Notes under the pieces: generated by a model
The model's database searches: none
Seen by the model: only the letters and a program-made list of their open reading frames with translations
Told to the model about the DNA's origin: nothing
In this document: one piece after another, positions 54,659-64,000 of the stretch
Numbering within the stretch: position 1 is the stretch's first letter
How the letters are laid out: each line of letters begins with the position of its first letter
From: Bryoerythrophyllum caledonicum
Taxonomy: Eukaryota; Streptophyta; Bryopsida; Pottiales; Pottiaceae
DNA: 64,000 nt
Direction of reading: 5' to 3'
Assembly (NCBI GenBank): GCA_963971425.1
Contig: OZ020516.1
Coordinates: 20,219,332-20,283,331 of the forward strand
Program-made: the position numbers and the translations under genes

Positions 54659-56991
54659 ATGCCTGGAACTATTCGAGTTTCAGGTCTGTGATTGTCCTAC
54701 TTTCAATCGACTGTGAAGGATAATTGCGTGAGGGATTGGATGATGTTTAGGGCTATGTGACGTAGATTAGACCTAAAATGGTTGAGATTTTTGTGGTGCG
54801 TTTTTGCAGTTCTGGAGGCTGTGGATCTTCCGGAAGTTATTACAGGTAAAGTGCAGTCGTGTCACTTTTGCTACGCTTGAATTTGTTGAAGATGTGTGTT
54901 TTCTGCTCTGTAGGTAACGGTCTTGCTCTTGGTTTTGGCAGATGGGGCAGTTGGGAAAGATGTTACCGCGAAAGGTACTGTAATCCTTCAGCTGATTCCT
55001 TTCTCTGTTAGTGGTTTAGGTCTGAAATTCTACGATGGCTTTGGTTCGAGTTCGCAAAAGGAGAAGGAAATATCTGTGGTTATTGAGAAATGAAGAACCA
55101 AAAGATGATACTGGTATTTGACGATCTGACACTTAATCTTTGGGTTTCTTGGCGTCAGTGGTTGTAGTGATCTTTTTCGTGTGCATGCAGTTACTTTGGG
55201 GCCGAAGTTGTTCAAGACTCAGCCTGGAGTTGCAGATGGGGGCAAGATTGCCTCGTGGAATTCAGATTTTGCCTTGTAAGACTCTTTCAAGATTCTCCCT
55301 TTTTTGAGTGTGTGTGGGGATAAGGTTATAAAAATATAAGGTTGAGTGCTGAGCTATTTTGAGTGACATTCCACGCCTAGTGTACTAACAAAGTGGAGCA
55401 ATTTTGTTGCTTGAGCAGCCCTGTGATGAATTTACGAGACAAGCTAGTAATATCCATATGCGACAGTGAGGATCATTCCATGACTCAAACTGGTGGGTTC
55501 CATCTTGTCTTCAGCTTCTTTCTTAGTGATTTTGATGCTTGGTAGACAAGCTCCTAATTCTTTATTCGTTCCCTGTTCTATCTTGGAATTAGAGCCTGAT
55601 CATGCGCATCTAATGGGTGTGTTGATCGCTTGCAGCTATTGAAATACCGTCAATCATCCAGAAAGGCAGCCGAGACGAATTCGTCGCACTCAACAAAGGA
55701 GGACGAATCCATCTCAGATTGAGCTTTGTACTCACCGAGGAAGAGCGAAAGAAAATTGAAACCATGGTAAGAACTGAAGCTCTAAGTTCCCCGGAGTTTG
55801 TCTGAAATTGTTCGCCACTCTCACACATCAGTCCACCTCCGCACGCAGAGAGTAGCAGCTCTGAAGCGAAAGGAGGAAGCCGAGCGTCGAAAGAAGACCG
55901 TCATCATGCAACCTGTAACGCCTGAAAAGGAGCAGCGGAAGAAGCCACCCGTCTCCACTGTTGCCATCGCGGAGGTTGATATCTCAACCACTGAGCCACC
56001 AGATGAAAGGAGGGACACAGCCATAGCAGGTGATGCGACCATATTAGCTGACAAGACTGATGCAGCCGTATTAGCAGACAAGATGGATACAACAGGTGCC
56101 AAGGACTCTACCCTATCAGCTGACAAGACCACACCAGGCGACAAGAAGACCTCGACTCCGATGCGTGCATCACCGAAACCGATGTTCAACTACTCCAAAG
56201 CAATTGGAGTGCCTCCGAGCGCGAAGAAGACCGTGAAGAAGCCAAGCGCGGCTGTCGCAGACAGTTCCGTCGATGAACTCAAAACAGACAACGGTGAGGC
56301 GCCGAGGGTAGAGGAGAATACATCTGAATTCACTAAACTAGCCCCTTCTGTGGAGACTGCAGCACCGGTAAATAGTACCGCACCTGAGGTGGCGGTGAAT
56401 GCAGAATCAGTGACAAAAGCAGTAAATACTATCAGACCTGGAGAGGTGGTGGAGGTACAAGGGAATGCAGAATTAGTGAACAAACCAGTGAGCAGTTCTA
56501 CAGCTGAGGAGCCCAGGAGTGCATTAAGTATTACTGCACCTGTGGAGGTGGACACCAGTACACACGACTTCAGCTGGGGAGATGAGTTTAAAGCAACGAA
56601 GAGTTCTGATGTACAGAGTGAGGTGCTTGGCAACACTGATCATGGGGTAGAGATTAAGGCAGTAGAGCAGGCTGCTCTTCCACCAACCAAGTTAGACTCT
56701 GGGGCTCCAACCAATGAGACAGAGGTTGGGCCCTATTTCAGTGAAGAAGAGTCGTCGTCCTTGATGATGGTGTCGGCCGATCAGCAAGATGAGAGGAGCT
56801 CTTTCTCAGGGCCGCTCACGTCAATGAGGACGGTGAAGGCGCGCGTGAAGAGGACGCTCTCTAGAGTGTCGTCCATGCGGAGCTCGACTTCGTTGACGAG
56901 GAGTCCCTCGCTGGTGCAGGAGGTGCTGCGGCGGGCCGTGTCGAATGTGAAGGGGTGCTATGGTTTCAACCCGGCTGCTGTGCACCACTGA
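54659..56991 (+). CDS. C2-domain protein with long disordered tail
   Basis: Seven exons: 54659-54683, 54810-54845, 54942-54974, 55191-55275, 55419-55492, 55636-55766, 55849-56991, all GT-AG; 508 residues. Residues 1-120 form a C2-type beta sandwich (MPGTIRVSVLEAVDLPEV, KVTLGPKLFKTQPG, WNSDFAFPVMNLRDKLVISI, GRIHLRLSFVLTEEER). The usual calcium-binding Asp pattern is thin, so it may bind lipid or protein without calcium. A charged helix (LKRKEEAERRKK) follows, then about 250 residues of Thr/Ala/Asp-rich disorder with short repeats (ILADKTDAAVLADKMD). The last 50 residues are basic and Ser-rich (VKARVKRTLSRVSSMRSS), perhaps a membrane- or microtubule-binding patch. Six short exons encode the C2 part and one long exon the tail. 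I recognise no named family beyond C2. Confidence 0.85.
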
Positions 56992-57996
56992 GTGGGTCTG
57001 GTGCACCATCTCTTGAAGCGACCATCAGGGAGACCAGCAAGATCGAAGTGATCATATCACGCCCGTTTTACAAGTGAGTTCATGTTCAATGCCCCTCTTT
57101 GACTCTGCTTTGGGAGTTGGGACCTAGTCCATCTTGTGTTTATGTTTTCGAGCTTCTGTACCTGCTCAGAGTAAGATAAAGTTTCAGCTTGAGTGACGTG
57201 ATAGAGCCTTGTGTACACTAATAGAGTGTTGTGGAAGTAGAAAGTAAATGCAAATTGAATCGAAGTGAGAGTCACGTAGTTTATGTGATCTGTGACTTGT
57301 GTTGGAAGAACCTCATTCCAAGGTAAAAAGTTTCACTGTGGTACTAAAGAAGTTCGTGTAAATCAAAAGTAAAGGCACATAATTAGAATCGAGAGTGATA
57401 CGTGATTTGCTTAAATTGACGGAAACATTCATAAAAAGCTTGAACAATTAGTAACCAGTTCGTGATGTTCATTTGTAGGGGGACAAGCACCAAAGCTGGA
57501 CATCAGGTGCCCTCTAGAGTTATCTCATGAGGACACGACCACTTCAAAGAGTGAGGCGCTCCAAGGATCTGCAGCATGAACATCAACTGCTATAATCTGT
57601 ATGCATCATATACTCTTCACGCCTTTGGGGAGATGTCGATGCAAGGATTCATAAACCATAACACGAAAGTGAGTGTATTGTAGATGCTGTAAACTCCAAA
57701 ATCGGTCTTGCGTGAGTTACGATCTCTGGATTCAGAGAAAAAACGATCATTTATGTACTTCCTGTATAAGTTTTCAAACATAAAAAGTCTGTTTTTAGCA
57801 AAGAGATGATTGGAGCAGAGAGCTTAACCATAATCCTTTGAGCAGAATCAGTTTTTATTAAGAGATTTCCGGACGAAACAGCTACAAAACAACCTCCACT
57901 TGGGAAGGATTGAATTTATTCCACACAATCGAACTAAGTAGAATTACATCAAAATCTGCTTTGCTTTATGCTCGAGAAGTGTGACCTTTGTTGTGC
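56992..57996. other. Convergent 3' spacer, C2 gene and HMG gene
   Basis: 3' untranslated sequence of both genes. A small direct duplication is seen: AAGTAGAAAGTAAATGCA... GAATCGA/GAGAGT blocks at about 57235-57280 and 57360-57410. No gene seen. Confidence 0.5.
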
Positions 57997-58635
57997 TCAG
58001 CCACATCTTTGCTTTTTCTCATGAGGAGGCATAATATGTTCCAACTTCACAGTTTGACCTTTCTTGTACTCAACCACATCTTTCTTATATTTCTCCAAGT
58101 CAATTTTGGCTGCTGTTTCATAAGGCTCTTTCTCATGGGGAGACATACGTTTCCACTTCTCACTGAGCAGCTTGGCAAGTTCTGGAAACGGCAAATTCTT
58201 TTGGGTCGGGTCGGTCTTCATGAGGTTACGTTGCGCAACCTGGAAACGCATAAAAGCAGCCAACGTACGTTTCGGGGCGTTCGGATCCTTTTCCTTCCTC
58301 GCCTTCTTCGCCGACGTCTTCGCCTTCTTCACTTTCCCATCTTCTTCTTCCTCTACTTCACAATCGTAAACCGCTCTTTGGAAAATGACTTTCTCAGATG
58401 GTGACATGCTTTTCCACTTCTCAGCAACGGACTTGGCAAACTTTGTGAAGCACTGATATGCATAATCCGGGCTCTTCATGCTCCTGCGTTCCTTGATCAG
58501 CTCATATGTTAAGTAATTAGAGAAGGCTAGATTCAACGTGTTCGAACTCTCTTGTTTCCTCTTTCTCGTTTTCTTCGACTCCTGCACTTCTCCAAGTTGG
58601 CGTCTATTATCCTCCTCCTCAATAGACGCAGACAT
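57997..58635 (-). CDS. HMG-box protein, SSRP1-tail-like, intronless
   Basis: A 212-residue single-exon ORF from a true ATG at 58635. The C-terminal half is a full HMG box, residues about 115-190 ([20 protein letters not shown] ... LLSEKWKRMSPHEKEPYE), a DNA-bending fold. The N-terminal half (about 36-92) keeps fragments of a second box (AEKWKSMSPSEKVIFQRAVY) that has lost its first-helix Pro/Lys motif. Between them is an acidic-basic linker (EEEEDGKVKKAK). The box and its preceding [14 protein letters not shown] are closer to SSRP1 next door than to plant HMGB proteins, and a YKKGQ ending follows in both. Nuclear chromatin role is inferred. The gene is AT-richer than SSRP1. Confidence 0.9.
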   Translation of the reverse strand: MSASIEEEDNRRQLGEVQESKKTRKRKQESSNTLNLAFSNYLTYELIKERRSMKSPDYAYQCFTKFAKSVAEKWKSMSPSEKVIFQRAVYDCEVEEEEDGKVKKAKTSAKKARKEKDPNAPKRTLAAFMRFQVAQRNLMKTDPTQKNLPFPELAKLLSEKWKRMSPHEKEPYETAAKIDLEKYKKDVVEYKKGQTVKLEHIMPPHEKKQRCG

Positions 58636-59369
58636 CTTTGCACTTTAATACAAATTCTGTTAGTTTGAAAAAGTATATGAAAACTATGAAGAAATATACA
58701 TATATTTGAGGATATCTATTCACAAGAAGAAGTTGAATAGTAGTACTGTGATGTTTACAGCATTATTTATATACATATTGGATGAATAGCTAAGGCAAAA
58801 GTTGAAGAAACATAGTTTACTTTTGTTCGTGGTTAAACCTTATCCAAGACTTTTACTTTTCAATATGTTTACTTTTTCATTGGTAATTCTTTAGAAAGGT
58901 CGACAAAAATACTTTAGTTCTAGTATTAAAGGAAATCATACTATAGTTCATGTTCTAATCTATCCCCTCAAAGCTACAGTAGTTTTGCAACATTTAACCT
59001 CTGTAAGGACCACGGATATGTTTAAGTGAAAGTGAAAGTAAAAAAATGAAAGTAAAAGTAAGAGAAAAAGTAGAAGAAACAGAAAAAGAGTAGAAAGGAA
59101 TAGAAGTATAAAAAATAAAAAGTCTCGTTTCATCGTTCACTGTAGTTGATCGCTTGCACAATTTTGGGTTTGGATCTCATCGAGAGCACCAAACCCTAGA
59201 AAGTCATTACATTTGCAAACCATTGCGTCGCTTGCAAGCTGCACGAAGATGACAGTCAGAGCGCACGGCTCGGCGGCCTAGAAGAGACTGAGGAGTGGAA
59301 ACTTTTTGCGCTGCTCGCCGTGGTGTGGCGTGCAGTGTGGCGGGAGCACCGGGGGCCTAGGGTTTCGCA
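58636..59369. promoter_or_regulatory. Head-to-head intergenic region, HMG gene and SSRP1
   Basis: 734 bp between two divergent start codons. 59028-59130 is a nearly pure purine tract (AAAGTGAAAGTA, AGTAAAAGTAAGAGAAAAAG), and the last 150 bp before SSRP1 turn GC-rich. Shared promoter is likely from spacing; no clear TATA box for SSRP1. Confidence 0.5.
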
Positions 59370-61391
59370 ATGGCGGACGCTACGGTGCATCAGTTCAACA
59401 GCATCCTGCTGGGAGGGCGGGGTGGGACAAACCCCGGGCAGCTGAAGGTGAACAGCGGGGGGTTCCAGTGGCGGAAGGCGGGGGGCGGGAAGGTGGTGGA
59501 GGTGTCGACCTCGGACATTGCGTCGTTGAGCTGGACGCGCGTGCCGAAGGGGTTCCAGCTCGGGGTGAAGCTCAAGGCGGGCCGCGATGTGAAGTTCAAC
59601 GGGTTTCGCGAGGCGGACATGGGGAGCCTCGGGTCGTTCTTCGTGGCGAACATGGGGATCAGCGCGGAGGAGAAGCCGCTGGCGATCAGCGGGCGCAACT
59701 GGGGCGAGGCGGCTCTCGAGGGGAGCTCCGTGGCGTTCACTGTGGGCGGGAAGCACGCGTTTGACGTCTCTATTTCGGACGTGTCGCAGACGCAGATGCA
59801 GGGGAAGAATGAGGTGATGCTGGAGTTTCATGTGGATGATACGACGGGCGCCAGCGAGAAGGATACCTTGATGGAGCTGAGTTTTCATATACCTTCGACA
59901 AACACGACCTATCTCGGGGATGAGGAGCGTCCGCCGGCGCAGATTTTCCGGGAGAAGATCCTGTCGATGGGCGACGTTGGTCCGTCTGGCGCTGAGGCGA
60001 TCGCGTTGTTTGAGGAAGTGCATATTCTTACTCCCAGAGGGCGCTATAATGTGGAGCTCCATCTCTCCTTCTTGCGGCTGCAGGGGCAGGCCAATGACTT
60101 CAAGATTCAATACAGTAGCGTGGTTCGTCTTTTCATTCTGCCCAAGAGTAACCAGCCGCATACGTTTGTGGTGATCACGCTGGACCCCCCGATTCGCAAG
60201 GGGCAGACGTTTTATCCGCACATTGTGTTGCAATTTCCGTCGGAGGAGATCGCCGAGTGTGCGCTTTCTATGAACGAGGAGCTTCTGAATACCAAGTATA
60301 AGGATCGGCTGCAGCCTTCGTACAAGGATCTGTCGCACGATGTGTTTACGCAGATATTGCGGGGCCTTTCAGGTGCCAAGATGACCCGGCCAGGCAAGTT
60401 TCGGAGCAGCCAAGACGGGTACTGTGTGCGGACTTCGCTCAAGGCAGAGGAAGGCACGTTGTATCCGTTGGAGAAGAGTTTCTTCTTCCTGCCCAAGCCA
60501 CCGACGCTTATCCTTCACGAGGAGATTGAGTATTTGGAGTTTGAGAGGCATGGTGCAGCGGGTACCAGCAGCATATCGTCGCACTATTTTGATCTGCTTA
60601 TTCGGCTCAAGAGTGAGCAGGAGCACCAGTTCCGGAACATTCAGCGGAATGAATATCATAATCTGTTCAATTTCATCAGTGGCAAGAATCTGAAGATTAT
60701 GAACTTGGGAGACGCACAGGGTACCAGTAGCGTTGCGGCTGCTCTTGAAGGCTCAGATGATGAGGGAGCTCTTGACCCTCACCTGAATCGCATTCGGAGT
60801 GCTCGGGAGAGCGGGGGCGCTGGCCTTGGCGACGAGGAAAGCGATGAAGAGGACGAGGATTTTGTTGCCGAGAAGGATGACGCTGGCTCTCCTACTGATG
60901 AATCGGATGCAGAGGACGCTGATGGGAGCGAGGATGGTGGAAGTGGCTCGGAGCAAGAGGAAGAGGAAGAGAGGCCGAAGAAGAAGAAAGAGAAGAGGGA
61001 AGATGCGGCTCCGAAACCGACTCCTAAGAAGCGGAAGAAGAAAGATGACGACGATCGTGAAGATGGTGGTGCCAAGAAGAAGAGGAAGAAGAAGGAGAAG
61101 GACCCGAACGCTCCGAAACGTGCAGTGTCTGCGTTCATTCGTTTCCAGGTGGAAGAGCGCAAGAAAATGAAAGCAGACCCGAGTCAAGCATCACCGAGCT
61201 TCAAAGAATTTAGCAAGTCTCTTGGCGAGAAGTGGAGGAATCTGTCGCCCTCGGAGAAACAACCTTTTGAGGCTGCCGCCAAGGTTGATCAGGAGCGCTA
61301 CAAGAAGGCTATGGCTGGATACAAAAGCGGTCAAGCGGGTCCAGCAGAACCCTACGATGATGGCGAAGATGAAGCATCTGACGATGAGTAG
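59370..61391 (+). CDS. SSRP1: SSRP1, FACT complex subunit (intronless)
   Basis: SSRP1 pairs with SPT16 to form FACT, which opens and restores nucleosomes during transcription and replication. The 673-residue ORF has no intron. N-terminal PH-like dimerisation region about 1-110 ([20 protein letters not shown]), SSRP1 signature region 130-180, middle double-PH histone-binding domain about 195-440 ([41 protein letters not shown]), acidic region about 485-535 ([15 protein letters not shown]), basic nuclear-targeting runs ([21 protein letters not shown]) and a C-terminal HMG box about 577-648 ([20 protein letters not shown]). Plant and animal SSRP1 carry the HMG box; yeast Pob3 does not. Length is close to the plant norm (about 640). 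The 5' half is very GC-rich, giving false antisense ORFs. Confidence 0.98.
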   Translation: MADATVHQFNSILLGGRGGTNPGQLKVNSGGFQWRKAGGGKVVEVSTSDIASLSWTRVPKGFQLGVKLKAGRDVKFNGFREADMGSLGSFFVANMGISAEEKPLAISGRNWGEAALEGSSVAFTVGGKHAFDVSISDVSQTQMQGKNEVMLEFHVDDTTGASEKDTLMELSFHIPSTNTTYLGDEERPPAQIFREKILSMGDVGPSGAEAIALFEEVHILTPRGRYNVELHLSFLRLQGQANDFKIQYSSVVRLFILPKSNQPHTFVVITLDPPIRKGQTFYPHIVLQFPSEEIAECALSMNEELLNTKYKDRLQPSYKDLSHDVFTQILRGLSGAKMTRPGKFRSSQDGYCVRTSLKAEEGTLYPLEKSFFFLPKPPTLILHEEIEYLEFERHGAAGTSSISSHYFDLLIRLKSEQEHQFRNIQRNEYHNLFNFISGKNLKIMNLGDAQGTSSVAAALEGSDDEGALDPHLNRIRSARESGGAGLGDEESDEEDEDFVAEKDDAGSPTDESDAEDADGSEDGGSGSEQEEEEERPKKKKEKREDAAPKPTPKKRKKKDDDDREDGGAKKKRKKKEKDPNAPKRAVSAFIRFQVEERKKMKADPSQASPSFKEFSKSLGEKWRNLSPSEKQPFEAAAKVDQERYKKAMAGYKSGQAGPAEPYDDGEDEASDDE

Positions 61392-62439
61392 GCGATGCCG
61401 CCACTAGAGGGTAATCCAGTACTCCTGTGCTAACTGTGGTTTCAGTGTTGGCTGTTGCGAAGATGCTTGATAGGTTTAGGTTGGCTTTTCTTTCCTGTGT
61501 TTGGTTGCAGGAACAACAATCTCATTTTTGAGCACGGGTCACTGAGAATTTTCCTGTGGTAAGGTGACCATCTGTGCAGAGCCAACTGATGGCTGCGGCC
61601 TCCAGAATGATTGAATCCTTTGGGTAGGCTGCTCCAGTAGGACAGACATTCTTGACATGATCTTGGGCATCATGTCATGCAATCCACATTGACTAGATTT
61701 GTGTAATTTAAAATTAGTTGCAAAACTCTGAATGAATGTTCTGGATTTTGGAGGACCTCAGACTATGGTGGGTATTTTTTCCCCGGTCAGCACCTCAATT
61801 CCGCTAACAAAGCCAGACATATGTTAATACTAAGGTTAAGAGGTTCTGATCGATTTAAGTACTCATGAATGGTGGAATGTCTACATATGTCAAGAGTATT
61901 GTGCGTCAGATTCGGGCTACAGATCTGAGGACCCCTGACAAATGCACATGGTTCAGTGATTTTGGAATCATGTGTGATTTTTCAGTCAGTCACCATGAAT
62001 CTGTTGCGAGTTTGTCGCCATCCTGTGAGAAAGCATGTAGGGTAGGATGTCCTTAAACCAAAATACTCTCAATTAAGGACACTCTCAACTTTGGGAGGAG
62101 TCCATTGATGTTGAGTTTACACTGAGTTATTTTGTGTGATCCAGATAGTCCGAAGCGTGACTCTTCGAATGAGTAGCTAGATGCGACTAATGGACTTGAA
62201 CTTCCTCGGAGGGCGGCTCGCAAATACTGCTTGACGGAGGTGTGGTTCGTTCCAAGGCATTAAGTGCTGTGGTGACATAACTCCACGCCTCAATGGGCAG
62301 TCCCAAGCGGTGCAGAGCTTTATTGGGCATCGTCGGTGCACACTGTACACGTTCCATTGGCATCGGGGAAGACGCGGATCCTCCACTGGTTTCATCGGCA
62401 TCCGGGAAGACACGGCTCCTCAACTGGTAAACAACAGCT
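61392..62439. other. SSRP1 3' flank and spacer
   Basis: SSRP1 3' untranslated sequence (to about 61700) then spacer. From 62190 a minus-strand stretch continues open from the P450 pseudogene but shows no P450 motifs. Confidence 0.5.
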
Positions 62440-63657
62440 GCCTTATGCTCTGCTTGCGCTCTGGCCAACATTTCTGGCTTCCGGATCTAGGACTTCCGTC
62501 ATTGCACATTCCGTTTCCCCCAGGATTGTGTACACGCCAGCAACGAATGCGTCCTGGACGAGGAATGAACGCGTGTAAGTTAATGAAAAAGTATTGACAT
62601 TGGCATGAGGCATGGATGGGATTGAAGATTCTTCTTACCCACATCATGGCTTTCACGTTGGTCATTGTGATTTGATGTTTGGCTTCACTCATCTCCATTT
62701 CGTCAAGGAGAATATGGACCATGTCCTTCTCCTCCTCTCCAAAACTACCCAGCTCGCGCTCTGCCTCGTGGTCGGCGATGACTTTCGATGCGAACGAGTC
62801 CATGCGGTTGCTGGTGTCTTTGAACCGTTTCTCCAGCCCCTGAAGATCCAACCACTTAAGACCGGAGACAGAGTCGCCGGGGTAGAACGCGCTGATGCAG
62901 TGTCCAATCTCATTCGTGATCTCTATGACGTCTTTGATCGCTAGCAGACTCTGCTCTTCAGCACCATGTTCTTCACCTCCCATTGCGCTCAAGCGCTGGT
63001 GAAGCATCAAAAGGGAGATGGTGTTGTTGAGCGTCTCATTGAGGTAGCCCTTGAGCTCTATATCGCAGTTCTGAGGCAGAGTGCGGATCAAGTGACCAAT
63101 TTCGTCGCCACGCACGATTCAAGTCGCCTCCAGTCCCTTCGGACCCGTCAGTCCCGTCTTGAATATCGTCCTCAGGTGCCGCCAAACTGGAGAAGCGTTC
63201 TGGCAAGAAGACCTGGATAGATCAAAAGCACCACAGCTGTAGTCATTTCTATCCACGGAAACTTGTTGGAGTCCTAACAGTGGTAAGCATATTACAAAAG
63301 AGCTGGGAGGAGCTGGAATACCGACCCGTAAAACACGACTTCACCAGCTCTGAATGGGGGTCGAGAGGAGAAATGGGCGCCTTGGATGTGAAGAAACTCC
63401 ATGGCCGTTTCCGGAGACGAAGCGACGATACACAGTGCTTGGCCCAGGCGCAAAGACATGAGCGGGCCATACTTCTTCGCAAGCTGTGCCAGAGCCTGGT
63501 GAGGCAAGGCACCGAGCAAGTGCAATGATCCTATGAGAGGCAGCCCAGTTGGTCCAGGAGGCAGATTTGGCCTCGGTCCTCGGAGCACAACCCTGAGCAG
63601 GATGATGACCAGCACCGTCGCTGCGAGAATCTGCAAAGTGTTTGTCATCCGCTCCAA
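62440..63657 (-). pseudogene. Cytochrome P450 pseudogene B
   Basis: Starts well: a membrane anchor (MERMTNTLQILAATVLVIIL), hinge LPPGPTGLPLIGSLHLLGAL and KKYGPLMSLRLGQALCIVAS up to RAGEVVFYG. Then a stretch of about 110 bp that is not P450-like breaks the frame; VWRHLRTIFKTGLTGPKG (helix C) follows in another frame with a TGA shortly after. GHLIRTLPQNCDIELKGYLN to EAKHQITMTNVKAMM is again intact. An 85-bp intron (62638-62554) leads to DAFVAGVYTILGETECAM (helix I, shifted), and the sequence fades near 62440, before the ExxR and heme-Cys regions. A plant endoplasmic-reticulum monooxygenase relic; substrate unknown. The near-twin is at 30040-31607. Confidence 0.85.
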
Positions 63658-64000
63658 AGCTCCACAAACCTACATGTCGTGCTCCATAACCTGGGACCTA
63701 ACATCCACCCCCTTCAAAATTCACAACGCGCAGTGTTTCATGCAATGAGAGAGAAGCGTGCATAGAAAGCAGGAACCGATTCCACTCTAGAGAGAGCCAT
63801 GAATGAATTATCTGCAAGCATAGCGCTCCCTGCTCGGAACTGCCAAGCATTGATTAGAGTGCAAAATGCTCACTCAAAATCAACATGTACAATCTACAAC
63901 ACGGGCTTCAACGCTACTATCGAGAACTGGGTTCAGAATTTACAGTCTTTCTTCAGAAAAAATGCAATGTGACGCCGGCCCTGAGGGGATTCTAAGGTAG
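63658..64000. other. Upstream flank of P450 pseudogene B
   Basis: Former promoter or leader side of the pseudogene. No gene or clear promoter element seen before the window ends. Confidence 0.4.

Noticed and set aside
59256-60338. 360-aa minus-strand ORF
   Set aside because: Antisense of the GC-rich 5' half of SSRP1; Arg/His/Leu-rich composition typical of a shadow frame.
62187-62471. 94-aa minus-strand continuation of P450 pseudogene B
   Set aside because: No ExxR, PERF or heme-Cys motif; the P450 similarity has ended and this is chance openness or unrelated DNA.

Overview
The window looks like nuclear DNA of a non-seed streptophyte (bryophyte-like plant or charophyte alga). The best marker is a complete LHCSR gene (19.7-20.6 kb), a photoprotective antenna protein typical of green algae, mosses and liverworts and not known from seed plants. 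It sits with plant-type genes for SSRP1, a chloroplast Iojap/RsfS protein, PDAP1 and URM1, with GT-AG introns and long AT-rich, transposon-filled spacers. The species cannot be fixed from the sequence alone.

Layout. 0-19 kb is almost entirely mobile or repetitive: a decayed Mutator-like (MULE) transposase with an intron (1.6-4.6 kb), three GC-rich minisatellites that share a TCCGGGCC-like core (5.1, 7.0-8.0 and 11.7 kb), a tRNA-like short repeat (5.3-5.6 kb), a decayed retroelement-like coding block (8.0-10.1 kb), a second MULE with a SWIM zinc-finger relic and repeat-built ends (10.5-13.3 kb), a 0.8 kb near-palindrome (15.1-15.9 kb) and several MITE families with clean inverted ends. 19-27.5 kb is gene-rich: LHCSR, an intronless E2 (UBC)-plus-F-box-like protein, URM1 and a cysteine-rich membrane protein. 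27.5-31.6 kb is a decayed block holding a Copia relic, a dead copy of the membrane-protein gene and a P450 pseudogene split by a MITE. 31.6-44.3 kb is AT-rich repeat DNA with one small unidentified gene at 34.9-35.3 kb. 44.6-61.4 kb is the second gene island: PDAP1 (8 exons), a plastid alpha/beta-hydrolase-fold protein (12 exons), IOJAP/RsfS (5 exons), a C2-domain protein (7 exons), an HMG-box protein, and SSRP1 of the FACT histone chaperone. A second P450 pseudogene closes the window.

How the genes relate. There is no operon-like logic, but some neighbours are linked by history. SSRP1 and the HMG-box gene are intronless, head to head and share a very similar HMG tail. LHCSR has a second diverged copy of its own 3' region just downstream. 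The membrane-protein gene and the P450 each exist as duplicated or decayed copies. Three encoded proteins are expected in the plastid (LHCSR, the hydrolase-fold protein, Iojap). Two act in ubiquitin-type pathways (URM1, the E2/F-box protein).

All exon joins were worked out by eye from splice signals and reading frame. They close in frame for LHCSR (245 aa), URM1 (99 aa), PDAP1 (164 aa), the hydrolase (412 aa), IOJAP (230 aa) and the C2 protein (508 aa).
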